The notes under the pieces were generated by a model. That model did not search any database. It saw nothing but the letters and a program-made list of their open reading frames with translations, and had not been told where the DNA came from. A stretch of DNA of 64,000 nucleotides from Rhodospirillum sp047263945 (GTDB lineage Bacteria; Pseudomonadota; Alphaproteobacteria; Rhodospirillales; Rhodospirillaceae), in assembly GCF_047263945.1 (NCBI RefSeq), contig NZ_JBLAVB010000005.1:124001-188000 (forward strand). The letters run 5' to 3'. Positions within the stretch are counted from its first letter, which is position 1. Each line of letters starts with the position of its first letter. The position numbers and the translations under genes were made by a program. Of the stretch, positions 52,296 through 59,491 are shown one piece after another.

Positions 52296-53620
52296 TCCCA
52301 CAAGAAATCATCCGCCGAAAACGCGACGGCCATGCCTTGAGCCCCGAAGACATCGGCGCCTTCATCGGGGGCCTGACGGATGGCAGCGTGGGGGACGGCC
52401 AAGCCGCAGCCTTTGCCATGGCCGTGTTTTTCCAGGGCATGACCCTGGACGAGCGGGTGGCACTGACGCTGGCCATGCGAGACAGCGGAACCGTGCTCCA
52501 TTGGCCCTCCCTGGGCCTCGATAGAGCCCCTATCGTCGATAAGCATTCCACCGGAGGCGTCGGCGACAAGGTCAGCTTGATGCTCGCGCCCCTGGTGGCC
52601 GCCTGCGGCGCCTTCGTCCCCATGATCTCTGGCCGGGGGTTGGGCCATACGGGCGGCACGCTGGACAAGTTCGACAGCATCCCCGGCTATCGCACAGCTC
52701 CGGAATTGAAGGACTTCGCCGCCACGGTGAAAGCCGCAGGCTGCGCCGTCATCGGCCAAACCGCAGACTTGGCCCCGGCGGACCGGCGCCTGTACGCCAT
52801 CCGCGACGTCACCGCCACGGTGGAAAGCCTGCCGCTGATCACCGCCTCGATCCTGTCCAAGAAACTCGCCGCCGGGCTTTCGGGACTGGCCATGGATGTG
52901 AAATTCGGTAGTGGCGCCTTCATGAATGCCCCCGAGGACGCCCGCGCCCTGGCCGAGAGCATCGCCACCGTGGCCCGGGGAGCAGGCCTTCCCACCACCG
53001 TGCTGCTGACAGATATGGATCAGGTGCTTGGCGACAGCGTCGGCAATGCCCTGGAAATGCACGAGGCCATTGACTACCTGACCGGCATTCACCGTGAGCC
53101 CCGGCTGCACGCTGTCACCCTGGCCCTGGCTGCGGAAATGCTGGTGCTCGCCGGGCTCGCCCCGACCCCGGAGGCCGCCCTCCCCCTGGTGGAGGTGGCA
53201 CTGGAGAGCGGCGGCGCCGCAGAGCGGTTTGCCCGTATGGTCTCCGCCCTGGGGGGCCCTGCGGATCTGCTGGAGCATCCGGACAGACATCTGGCCAAGG
53301 CGCCTCTGGTTCGTCCCCTTCCCGCCCCCACAGCGGGCGTGGTCTCCGCCATGGACACCCGAACGGTGGGATTGGCCCTGGTCGAAATGGGTGGGGGACG
53401 CAAGGGTCACGCCCAGGCCATCGACCATGCCGTGGGCATGACCGCCATGGTCACCCGGGGCCAGGAGGTGGCAGCCGGGGATGCCCTCTGCCTGATCCAT
53501 GCCCGGGACGAGACCGGGTTCGAGATGACCAAGGCCCGCATTCTCGAAGCCATCACCCTGGCGCCCCCAGGGACGCCCGTCGCCCTCCCTCCGCCCGTGG
53601 CCGAGCGCCTGGGAGAATAG
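52292..53620 (+). CDS. deoA: Thymidine/pyrimidine-nucleoside phosphorylase
   Basis: A 442-residue phosphorylase that releases uracil or thymine and (deoxy)ribose 1-phosphate. The family signature KHSTGGVGDKVS and SGRGLGHTGGTLDKFDSIPG are complete. The start is ATG 52292 (ATGA overlap with cdd). The free base would feed PreTA, encoded 10 kb away, and the sugar phosphate feeds DeoB. Confidence 0.95.
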   Translation: MIPQEIIRRKRDGHALSPEDIGAFIGGLTDGSVGDGQAAAFAMAVFFQGMTLDERVALTLAMRDSGTVLHWPSLGLDRAPIVDKHSTGGVGDKVSLMLAPLVAACGAFVPMISGRGLGHTGGTLDKFDSIPGYRTAPELKDFAATVKAAGCAVIGQTADLAPADRRLYAIRDVTATVESLPLITASILSKKLAAGLSGLAMDVKFGSGAFMNAPEDARALAESIATVARGAGLPTTVLLTDMDQVLGDSVGNALEMHEAIDYLTGIHREPRLHAVTLALAAEMLVLAGLAPTPEAALPLVEVALESGGAAERFARMVSALGGPADLLEHPDRHLAKAPLVRPLPAPTAGVVSAMDTRTVGLALVEMGGGRKGHAQAIDHAVGMTAMVTRGQEVAAGDALCLIHARDETGFEMTKARILEAITLAPPGTPVALPPPVAERLGE

Positions 53621-53624
53621 GGTC

Positions 53625-54839
53625 ATGGCCAAGAAAACCAAGGGGAGGGCCGTCGTCCTCGTCATGGACAGTTTCGGCATTGGCGCCACTCCGGACGCTG
53701 ACCGCTTCGGCGACCGGGGCGCCAACACCCTGGGGAGCATCGCCGAAGTCCGCGCCGCAAGCCCGGCTGGCCCCCTCCGCTTGCCCTTCCTCACGGCCTT
53801 GGGCCTGGGAGAGGCGGCGCAGTTGATCAGCGGCCGGACCCCGCCGGGTCTGGAGCAGGACGGTCCCCCCCGGGGCCTGTACGGCGCGGCGCAAGAGGTT
53901 TCCAAGGGCAAGGACACTCCCAGCGGCCATTGGGAGTTGGCGGGGGTGCCTGTCCGTTTCGATTGGGGATATTTTCCCGACAGTCAGCCCTGCTTCCCGC
54001 CGGAGCTGGTCGCCGCCCTGGTGGCCGAGGCCGGATTGCCCGGTATCCTTGGGGATAAGCATGCTTCCGGCACGACCATCCTGGAGGAGCTGGGCGAGGA
54101 GCATATCCGCACGGGAAAACCCATCGTCTATACCTCTGCGGATTCCGTCTTCCAGATTGCCGCCCACGAAGAGCATTTCGGCCTGGACCGCCTCTATGCG
54201 GTTTGCGCCATCGCCCGCTGTCTGGTGGACCCGTTGGGCATCGGCAGGGTTATCGCCCGGCCTTTTCTCGGAGAAGACGGCGCCTTCCAGCGGACCGGAA
54301 ACCGCCGGGATTACGCGGTTCCGCCCCCGGCTCCTACTCTCCTTGACCACCTGAAAGCGGCGGGGCGGGAGGTCGTGTCCATTGGCAAGATCGCCGATAT
54401 CTTCGCCCACCGGGGTCTGACCCGCTGTCTCAAGGCAACCGGGGACATGGCCCTGTTCGACCTGACGCTCCAGGCAACCCGAGAGACCCGGGACGGTGGT
54501 TTGATCTTTGCCAACTTCGTGGATTTCGACAGCCTCTATGGCCATCGGCGCGACCCCTTGGGGTACGCAAGCGCCCTGGAAGCCTTCGACCGTCGCCTGC
54601 CCGAGCTGGAGGCCCTCCTCCAACCCGGTGATCTGGTCTTTTTGACCGCAGACCACGGCTGCGATCCGCGCTGGCAGGGCAGCGACCACACCCGGGAGCA
54701 TGTCCCCATGCTGGCCTTTGGCCCCGCCCTTCCCGGTCCCAAGGCCATCGGCATCCGCGCAACCTTCGCAGATTTGGGGCAGACGGTGGCGCAGCACTTG
54801 GGCATCACACCCCTGGATGAGGGCACGGCCTTTCTTTAG
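53625..54839 (+). CDS. deoB: Phosphopentomutase
   Basis: A 404-residue metalloenzyme of the alkaline phosphatase superfamily that turns (deoxy)ribose 1-phosphate into the 5-phosphate. Metal ligands: MDSFGIGATPDADRFGDRGA at the N-terminus, and TADHGCDP and GSDHTREHVPML at the C-terminus. KGKDTPSGHWE is the conserved activating-Thr region. It follows deoA by 4 nt and ends the nucleoside operon. Confidence 0.95.
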   Translation: MAKKTKGRAVVLVMDSFGIGATPDADRFGDRGANTLGSIAEVRAASPAGPLRLPFLTALGLGEAAQLISGRTPPGLEQDGPPRGLYGAAQEVSKGKDTPSGHWELAGVPVRFDWGYFPDSQPCFPPELVAALVAEAGLPGILGDKHASGTTILEELGEEHIRTGKPIVYTSADSVFQIAAHEEHFGLDRLYAVCAIARCLVDPLGIGRVIARPFLGEDGAFQRTGNRRDYAVPPPAPTLLDHLKAAGREVVSIGKIADIFAHRGLTRCLKATGDMALFDLTLQATRETRDGGLIFANFVDFDSLYGHRRDPLGYASALEAFDRRLPELEALLQPGDLVFLTADHGCDPRWQGSDHTREHVPMLAFGPALPGPKAIGIRATFADLGQTVAQHLGITPLDEGTAFL

Positions 54840-54879
54840 AGTTTCGCGTGGACCGGACAACACGGTACACGACAGGGGA

Positions 54880-55015
54880 TGTTTTCCCGTCACGTCCCCC
54901 CCCCTCTTTGGCGAGACTGGGGCCGAAAGGCCCCAGACCCCAGGCTAAAAAAATGGGCTTGGGCTATCGCCCAAAAAAGACAAGCTGTGGAGCGTCAAAC
55001 TCTCCACCCCTTGGT
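54880..55015. repeat. Mosaic G/C hairpin repeat, copy 3, with terminator-like hairpin
   Basis: TTTTCCCGTCACG, GGGGCCGAAAGGCCCC, AGACCCCAGGCTAAAAAAATGGGC and GGGCTATCGCCCAAAAAAG follow one another as in the copy at 3925. At 54994-55014 GTGGAG and CTCCAC flank 9 nt. The two convergent genes deoB and the acyltransferase gene meet here, so a termination role is possible. Confidence 0.75.
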
Positions 55016-55016
55016 A

Positions 55017-56036
55017 TCATCCCCTCCGGATCCAGCTCAGCACCCTTTCGATCGCCTTTTGCGCATCCTTCTCCCCCTCCAGAGTGGGGAGGATCGGGAT
55101 GTCCCGCTTCCGCTCGCGGGCCTTATCCCGCATGGCCCCTTGCAACACGGGTTTTGCACCGATCTCGAGAAAATGGGTCCCTCCCAGAGCCAAGGCCGTA
55201 TCCAGGGCATCGGCGAAATGCACAGGCAGGCGGACGTTCTTCTGCCAATAGGGACCGTCCATCACATCCGGATCCTGTCCGGTAATCTGCCGGGCCGTGA
55301 CACTGGAGACCAAGGGAACGGAGGGCACAAGCGGCGTCAAGCCGACGAGCCGCGCGCGGAGGGGCTCCAGCAGGGGATCCATATCGACGCTGTGATAGCC
55401 GATATCCCCCTCCAGACGCCGAACTTTCACGCCGGTTCGCCGCAATTCCCGCTCTGCCTCGACCAAGTCCTTGGTCAACCCCGCCAAGCTGATCGCCCGC
55501 CGCGCGTTGAAAGCCGCAACTTCGAGCTTGGGAAACCGGTCGCAGAAGGCCCGTGCCTCCGCGGCGTCCATCATGACAGCCAGCAGCCCGCCATTTCCCG
55601 CCCGCGCGCTCTGCAAGTCCGACCGGGCCCAGCAAACGGCAAGGGCGTCGTCCAAGCTGAGATGTCCGGAGCAATAGGCCGAAGCGATTTCTCCCGCAGA
55701 ATGGCCCAGGCAGATATCGGGCTCCACCCCCTGGCTGGCCAGCAGGCGAACGAGGCCAACCTGCAGGGCAAGCTGGGCCGGTTGGGCCACGCGACAGTCC
55801 CAAGCCGCCCCCGCCACTGCAGCCCCACCTTCAGCCCCTTTATCCGCATCGTCCTCGTTTGCCGGACCCATCATCGCGTCAATCAGGGAGAAACCCGCCA
55901 ACAGCTGAAGCCTACCGTCGATCTCCTCCAGCGTCTGGCGGAATACCGTCTCCCTCTCCCATAGAACGCGCCCCATGCCAGGCCATTGCGGCCCCATGCC
56001 CGAAAAAACGAACAGGATCCGAGGGGGGCCAGCCAT
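55017..56036 (-). CDS. Stand-alone polyketide-synthase-type acyltransferase
   Basis: A 339-residue protein with the acyltransferase fold of modular PKS/fatty-acid synthases: FVFSGMGPQWPGMG at the N-terminus, active-site GHSAGEIASAY (Ser), AFNARRAISLAG and GDIGYHSVDMDP with the catalytic His region, then VSSVTARQ and YWQKNVRLPVHF. The YHS motif (as in YHSVDMDP) in PKS AT domains goes with non-malonyl extender units or starter acyl groups. No ketosynthase, ACP or thioesterase gene is near. Its acyl donor and carrier are unknown. The start is ATG 56036; an in-frame TTG at 56105 is possible. Confidence 0.83.
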   Translation of the reverse strand: MAGPPRILFVFSGMGPQWPGMGRVLWERETVFRQTLEEIDGRLQLLAGFSLIDAMMGPANEDDADKGAEGGAAVAGAAWDCRVAQPAQLALQVGLVRLLASQGVEPDICLGHSAGEIASAYCSGHLSLDDALAVCWARSDLQSARAGNGGLLAVMMDAAEARAFCDRFPKLEVAAFNARRAISLAGLTKDLVEAERELRRTGVKVRRLEGDIGYHSVDMDPLLEPLRARLVGLTPLVPSVPLVSSVTARQITGQDPDVMDGPYWQKNVRLPVHFADALDTALALGGTHFLEIGAKPVLQGAMRDKARERKRDIPILPTLEGEKDAQKAIERVLSWIRRG

Positions 56037-56196
56037 CCGGGGCTTTCCGTGATTGGGCTTAATGATCTCCCCCGTTTGGTGACTGTCTATGACCAACCCA
56101 GACAATCATATCAGGAACTCTGCAAGAAATACCTCCTCCGAGAAATGCATTCTTCAGGATCGCCCTATGCATTTTTTGCATTCCAAGGCCCCATAA

Positions 56197-56224
56197 TTGG
56201 GCATGGTCTGGTTTCAGGTATAAT
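56197..56224 (+). promoter_or_regulatory. Sigma-70-type promoter for metNIQ
   Basis: TTGGGC at 56197-56202 and a consensus TATAAT at 56219-56224 are separated by 16 nt. Transcription would start near 56231, leaving a leader of about 110 nt. The clear promoter agrees with metN being the first gene of the operon. Confidence 0.6.
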
Positions 56225-56240
56225 GCTAGGCATGTTGACT

Positions 56241-56327
56241 TCCCCGCGCCGGGGAGAGTTTGGTTTTGGCTCTCCTCTCTTCACCCGCACAGGAAGTTTG
56301 GCGGTCCACCCGGCAAATCGCCACAAA
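56241..56327 (+). promoter_or_regulatory. Structured metN leader, possible cis-regulatory RNA
   Basis: CCCCG/CGGGG (56242-56254) and GGAGAG/CTCTCC (56253-56274) share bases and cannot form together. A third stem, GTTTGGCG with CGCC-AC-AAAC (56297-56328), precedes the start codon. No good ribosome site lies before ATG 56342. I do not recognise SAM-I, SAM-II or SAM/SAH riboswitch consensus here. It may be an unnamed methionine- or SAM-responsive leader, or only chance structure. Confidence 0.35.
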
Positions 56328-56341
56328 CAGAAAAGTCTCGT

Positions 56342-57433
56342 ATGACCCCCCATTCGAACACGCCGCCTGCCCCAGAGGGCACCGACGGCCCCATGGTCGT
56401 CTTCGAGGGTGTTACCAAAGAATTCGCGCCCACGCCCGGAAAACCGGCCTTCAAGGCCCTGGACGCCATCGACTACACCGTCCCCCGCAAAGCCATTACC
56501 GGTATTATCGGTCGATCCGGCGCGGGGAAGTCCACCCTGATCCGTCTGGTCAATGGACTGGAACGCCCCACCACGGGCCGCGTTCTGGTCGACGACACCG
56601 ATGTCGCCAGCCTGAGCGGCAGCGATCTCCGCGCCCTGCGCGGGTCGGTGGGCATGATCTTCCAACATTTCAACCTGCTGTCCTCCCGCTCGGTCTATGA
56701 CAACATCGCCATGCCCCTGGAAATCACCGGCATGCACAGGACCGAGATCGCCAAGCGGGTCCGCCCCTTGATGGATCTGGTGGGCCTGGGGGACAAGGCG
56801 GGCAACTACCCTGCCGAACTGTCCGGCGGTCAGAAGCAGCGGGTGGGCATCGCCCGGGCTTTGGCGACCCGTCCCAAGCTGCTGCTGTCGGACGAGGCCA
56901 CCTCGGCCCTGGATCCGGAAACCACGGCCCAGATCCTTGACCTGCTCAAGACCATCAACCGGGACCTGGGCCTGACGGTCCTGCTCATCACCCACGAGAT
57001 GGAAGTGGTCAAGGAGGTGACATCCCAGGTCGCGGTCATCGACGGTGGTCGGATCGTCGAGGCGGGACGGACCTTTGACATCTTCATGGCCCCAAGCCAT
57101 CCCACCACCCGGACCATGCTCTCCGGCCTGAGCGGCAGCGCCCTGCCCAATTGGGTCCAGCGGACCATGGCGGACAGCCCACGGCCCGGGGACCGGGTGA
57201 TCACCCGATTGGTTTTCTTCGGGGCCACCTCCAACCAACCCCTGGTCTCCCGCCTGGGTCCAGCCATCGGTGCCGATGTGAACATCATCGCCGGTACCAT
57301 CGACGAAATCGCGGGCGAGCCTTGCGGCACCATTGTCGTGTCCCACTCCGCTGATCCAACGGTGGTGGAGCGCGCCAGTCAATTCTACCGGGAAACCGGT
57401 TTGCATGCGGAGGTCCTTGGCTATGGCCCTTGA
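56342..57433 (+). CDS. metN: Methionine ABC transporter ATPase
   Basis: A 363-residue ATPase: GRSGAGKSTLIRLVNGLE (Walker A), LSGGQKQRVGIARAL (signature), LLLSDEATSALDP (Walker B). The C-terminal 80 residues form the NIL domain that binds methionine and inhibits transport when cells are replete (ending RETGLHAEVLGYGP). The N-terminus has about 15 extra residues; an internal ATG at 56393 is an alternative start. It overlaps metI by 11 nt. Confidence 0.92.
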   Translation: MTPHSNTPPAPEGTDGPMVVFEGVTKEFAPTPGKPAFKALDAIDYTVPRKAITGIIGRSGAGKSTLIRLVNGLERPTTGRVLVDDTDVASLSGSDLRALRGSVGMIFQHFNLLSSRSVYDNIAMPLEITGMHRTEIAKRVRPLMDLVGLGDKAGNYPAELSGGQKQRVGIARALATRPKLLLSDEATSALDPETTAQILDLLKTINRDLGLTVLLITHEMEVVKEVTSQVAVIDGGRIVEAGRTFDIFMAPSHPTTRTMLSGLSGSALPNWVQRTMADSPRPGDRVITRLVFFGATSNQPLVSRLGPAIGADVNIIAGTIDEIAGEPCGTIVVSHSADPTVVERASQFYRETGLHAEVLGYGP

Positions 57434-58091
57434 AAAACTTCTCTTTCTCTTGGGTGACGGCCTCTGGCAAACCATGATCATGGTGGTGACCTCCGGCGTG
57501 ATCGGCACCGCCATCGGCCTGCCCATCGGCGTTTTCCTGGCGACCAGTGGAAGGGGCGAGCTGTTCGAGGCTCCGACCCTGAACAAGGTCGTGGGGTTGG
57601 TCGTCAACGCCACCCGGTCGACCCCCTTCATCATCCTGGTGGTCGCCATCATCCCCTTCACCCGGCTGGTGGCGGGCACGTCCATCGGCACGGCGGCGGC
57701 CATTGTGCCCCTGACGGTGGCCACCGTGCCCTTCTTCGCCCGTCTGGTGGAAGGGGCCATCCGCGAAGTGGACCAGGGTTTGGTGGAAGCCGCCCGGGCC
57801 ATGGGGGCGACTCCCTTCCAAATCGTCCGCAAGGTTCTGCTGGCGGAATCACGACCTTCCCTCACCTTGGGTTTGACACTGACCATAGTCAGCCTGATCG
57901 GCTATTCGGCCATGGTCGGCGCCGTCGGTGGGGGGGGCCTGGGGGATCTGGGAATCCGCTACGGGTACCAAAGGTTCATGCCCGAGGTCATGCTGGCGGT
58001 CGTGGTTGCGTTGATCCTTCTGGTCCAGGCCGTGCAAAGCGCAGGTGACGCCCTGGCCCGCCGCTTCGACAAACGCAACCGGCGCAGCTAA
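57423..58091 (+). CDS. metI: Methionine ABC transporter permease
   Basis: A 222-residue permease with five membrane segments and the motif VEAARAMGATPFQIVRKVLLAE. NATRSTPFIILVVAIIPFTR and GYSAMVGAVGGGGLGDLGIRYGYQRF are typical of MetI. The start is ATG 57423 within metN, a normal overlap for this operon. Confidence 0.94.
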   Translation: MALEKLLFLLGDGLWQTMIMVVTSGVIGTAIGLPIGVFLATSGRGELFEAPTLNKVVGLVVNATRSTPFIILVVAIIPFTRLVAGTSIGTAAAIVPLTVATVPFFARLVEGAIREVDQGLVEAARAMGATPFQIVRKVLLAESRPSLTLGLTLTIVSLIGYSAMVGAVGGGGLGDLGIRYGYQRFMPEVMLAVVVALILLVQAVQSAGDALARRFDKRNRRS

Positions 58092-58159
58092 CGCTTCCCC
58101 CCCCTTCTCGCCTCACCTGCCATCCTCTCCTATTTCCTCTCAGCCTATTGGAGTTTTCC

Positions 58160-58939
58160 ATGAAGTCTGTCTTCATCGCGGCATCCCTGGCCGCCCTTCT
58201 GACCACCGGCATTGCTCAGGCGGAGACCAAGAAGATTGGCGTCACCGCTGGCCCCCACGCCCAGATTGTCGAAAAGGCCGCCGAAGTCGCCGCCACCAAG
58301 GGCCTGGATATGGAGATCGTCGAGTTCACCGACTACGTGATGCCCAATCAGGCTTTGGCCGATGGCGACCTGGATATCAATTCCTTCCAGCACCAGCCCT
58401 ATCTGGACGCCCAAGTGGCCGACCGCGGGTTCGATATCGTCAGTGTTGCCAAGTCCGTGAACTTCCCCATGGCGGGCTATTCGGACAAGGTCAAATCCCT
58501 GGAAGAAATCCCCGATGGCGCCACCATCTCCCTGCCCAATGACCCCTCCAACGGCGCCCGGGCATTGTTGATGCTGGAAGACCAGGGGCTCATTACCCTG
58601 ACCAAAGGCGTTGGCGTGCGCGCCACCGTGGCCGATGTGGAAGACAATCCCAAGGACCTGAAGTTCGTGGAGTTGGACGCCGCCCAGCTGCCCCGCTCGT
58701 TGCAGGACGTGGACGTGGCTCTGATCAACACCAACTACGCCCTGGATGCGGGCCTCAACCCAGTGAGCGATTCCCTGTTCCGCGAAGGGACCAAAGCCCC
58801 CTTCGTCGGCGTCATCGCCACCCGAAGCGAGGATAAGGACGCTCCCTGGGTGAAGACCTTCATCGAGAGCTACCACAGCCCCGAAGTCGCGGCCTTCATC
58901 AACGAACAATTCAAGGGCGCCATTACCCCCACGTGGTAA
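58160..58939 (+). CDS. metQ: Methionine-binding protein
   Basis: A 259-residue NlpA/MetQ-type binding protein with signal peptide MKSVFIAASLAALLTTGIAQA|ET. There is no lipobox cysteine, so it is a soluble periplasmic form. FTDYVMPNQALADGDLDINSFQHQPYL and LPNDPSNGARALLMLEDQGLI are the family hallmarks. The start is ATG 58160 with TTGGAG upstream. Confidence 0.93.
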   Translation: MKSVFIAASLAALLTTGIAQAETKKIGVTAGPHAQIVEKAAEVAATKGLDMEIVEFTDYVMPNQALADGDLDINSFQHQPYLDAQVADRGFDIVSVAKSVNFPMAGYSDKVKSLEEIPDGATISLPNDPSNGARALLMLEDQGLITLTKGVGVRATVADVEDNPKDLKFVELDAAQLPRSLQDVDVALINTNYALDAGLNPVSDSLFREGTKAPFVGVIATRSEDKDAPWVKTFIESYHSPEVAAFINEQFKGAITPTW

Positions 58940-58968
58940 CCCCTAGATCACGATGAAATCATATAGTT

Positions 58969-59017
58969 AGAGCGGAATGAAACGGAAAACCGCACACAGT
59001 TTTCCTCATTCCGCTCT
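58969..59017. repeat. AGAGCGGAATGA palindrome after metQ
   Basis: AGAGCGGAATGA and TCATTCCGCTCT flank AACGGAAAAC and GTTTTCC, giving a stem of about 19 bp around an 8-nt centre. It follows metQ by about 30 bp and could terminate transcription, though no T-run follows. Confidence 0.65.
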
Positions 59018-59018
59018 T

Positions 59019-59050
59019 GAGTATCTTCGAGGCCAAGTTTGGTCACGAAG
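59019..59050. repeat. Truncated copy of the GAGTATCTTCGAG palindrome
   Basis: GAGTATCTTCGAGGCCAAGT and the next 12 bases match 38191-38222 except at a few positions near the end. The right half, present at 38223-38249, is missing here, so this is a broken copy. Confidence 0.65.
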
Positions 59051-59077
59051 CGCGATACATGACAGTATCTCGTCTTT

Positions 59078-59252
59078 TTTGGGCGATTGCCCAAACCCAT
59101 TTGAGGACAAATGCCCCCAACCCCCCATTTTTTCTTTTACAAAAGACTGCTTGGGGTCTGGGCCTTTCGGCCAGCGATTGCCCGGGGTCTGGGGCCTTTC
59201 GGCCCCAGTGGGGGACGGGGCAAAGCCCCGTGACGGGAAAACACCCCTGGCC
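59078..59252. repeat. Mosaic G/C hairpin repeat, copy 4 (inverted)
   Basis: This is the longest copy and lies in reverse orientation to those at 3925 and 54880. Read on the minus strand it starts TTTTCCCGTCACGGGGC and runs through GGGGCCGAAAGGCCCC (twice, imperfect), an A-rich block and GGGCAATCGCCCAAAAAAG. Extra modules relative to copy 1 suggest growth or loss by unit exchange. Confidence 0.78.
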
Positions 59253-59284
59253 CTCTACCGTGGCTCTGTACAATGAGCACGCGG

Positions 59285-59422
59285 TCAGGGAGCGTCCAGA
59301 AAGTCCCGGATCGCCGCCGTGTACCCTTCTGGATCCTGAAGCATCGCGAAATGGCTCACATCCTTCAGGATCACCAGTTTGGCGCTTTGGCCTGTGACAC
59401 AATTCCGTTCGCCCTGATCGGA
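59285..59422 (-). pseudogene. Remnant of an alpha/beta-hydrolase C-terminus
   Basis: The minus-strand frame ending at the TGA complement 59285-59287 encodes KLVILKDVSHFAMLQDPEGY followed by TAAIRDFLDAP. This is the typical end of an alpha/beta hydrolase, with the catalytic His in VSHFA. Preceding codons give GERNCVTGQSA, a degraded match to the Asp-containing GxxD loop. No upstream part is recognisable, and the region before it is repeat DNA. The first three quarters of the gene have been lost. Confidence 0.7.
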
Positions 59423-59491
59423 GCGCCCCCTGTCTTGGGCAGACAGGGAGTGGGACTTTGGGGGACACGAGGCCCCCCAAAGTTCGTGGCC

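Larger units (their letters stand above)
56037..56341. other. Intergenic region with metN promoter and leader
   Basis: The gap contains a sigma-70 promoter (56197-56224) and a leader of about 110 nt for metN with several mutually exclusive hairpins. The part next to the acyltransferase gene (56037-56190) shows nothing distinctive apart from lower G/C content. Confidence 0.55.
58940..59491. other. Intergenic region with palindromes, mosaic repeat and gene remnant
   Basis: The 552-bp gap contains a palindrome (58969-59017), a half-copy of the 38190 palindrome (59019-59050), the mosaic repeat (59078-59252), a decayed hydrolase fragment (59285-59422) and a GGGGGACACGAGGCCCCCC-type hairpin (59461-59480). 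No functional gene is visible. Confidence 0.7.

Noticed and set aside
56231..56341. Known SAM riboswitch in the metN leader
   Set aside because: I could not match the SAM-I, SAM-II or SAM/SAH consensus by eye; only generic competing hairpins are seen.
59043..59480. A 145-codon minus-strand frame
   Set aside because: It runs through the mosaic repeat and a different frame of the hydrolase remnant, so it is not a gene.
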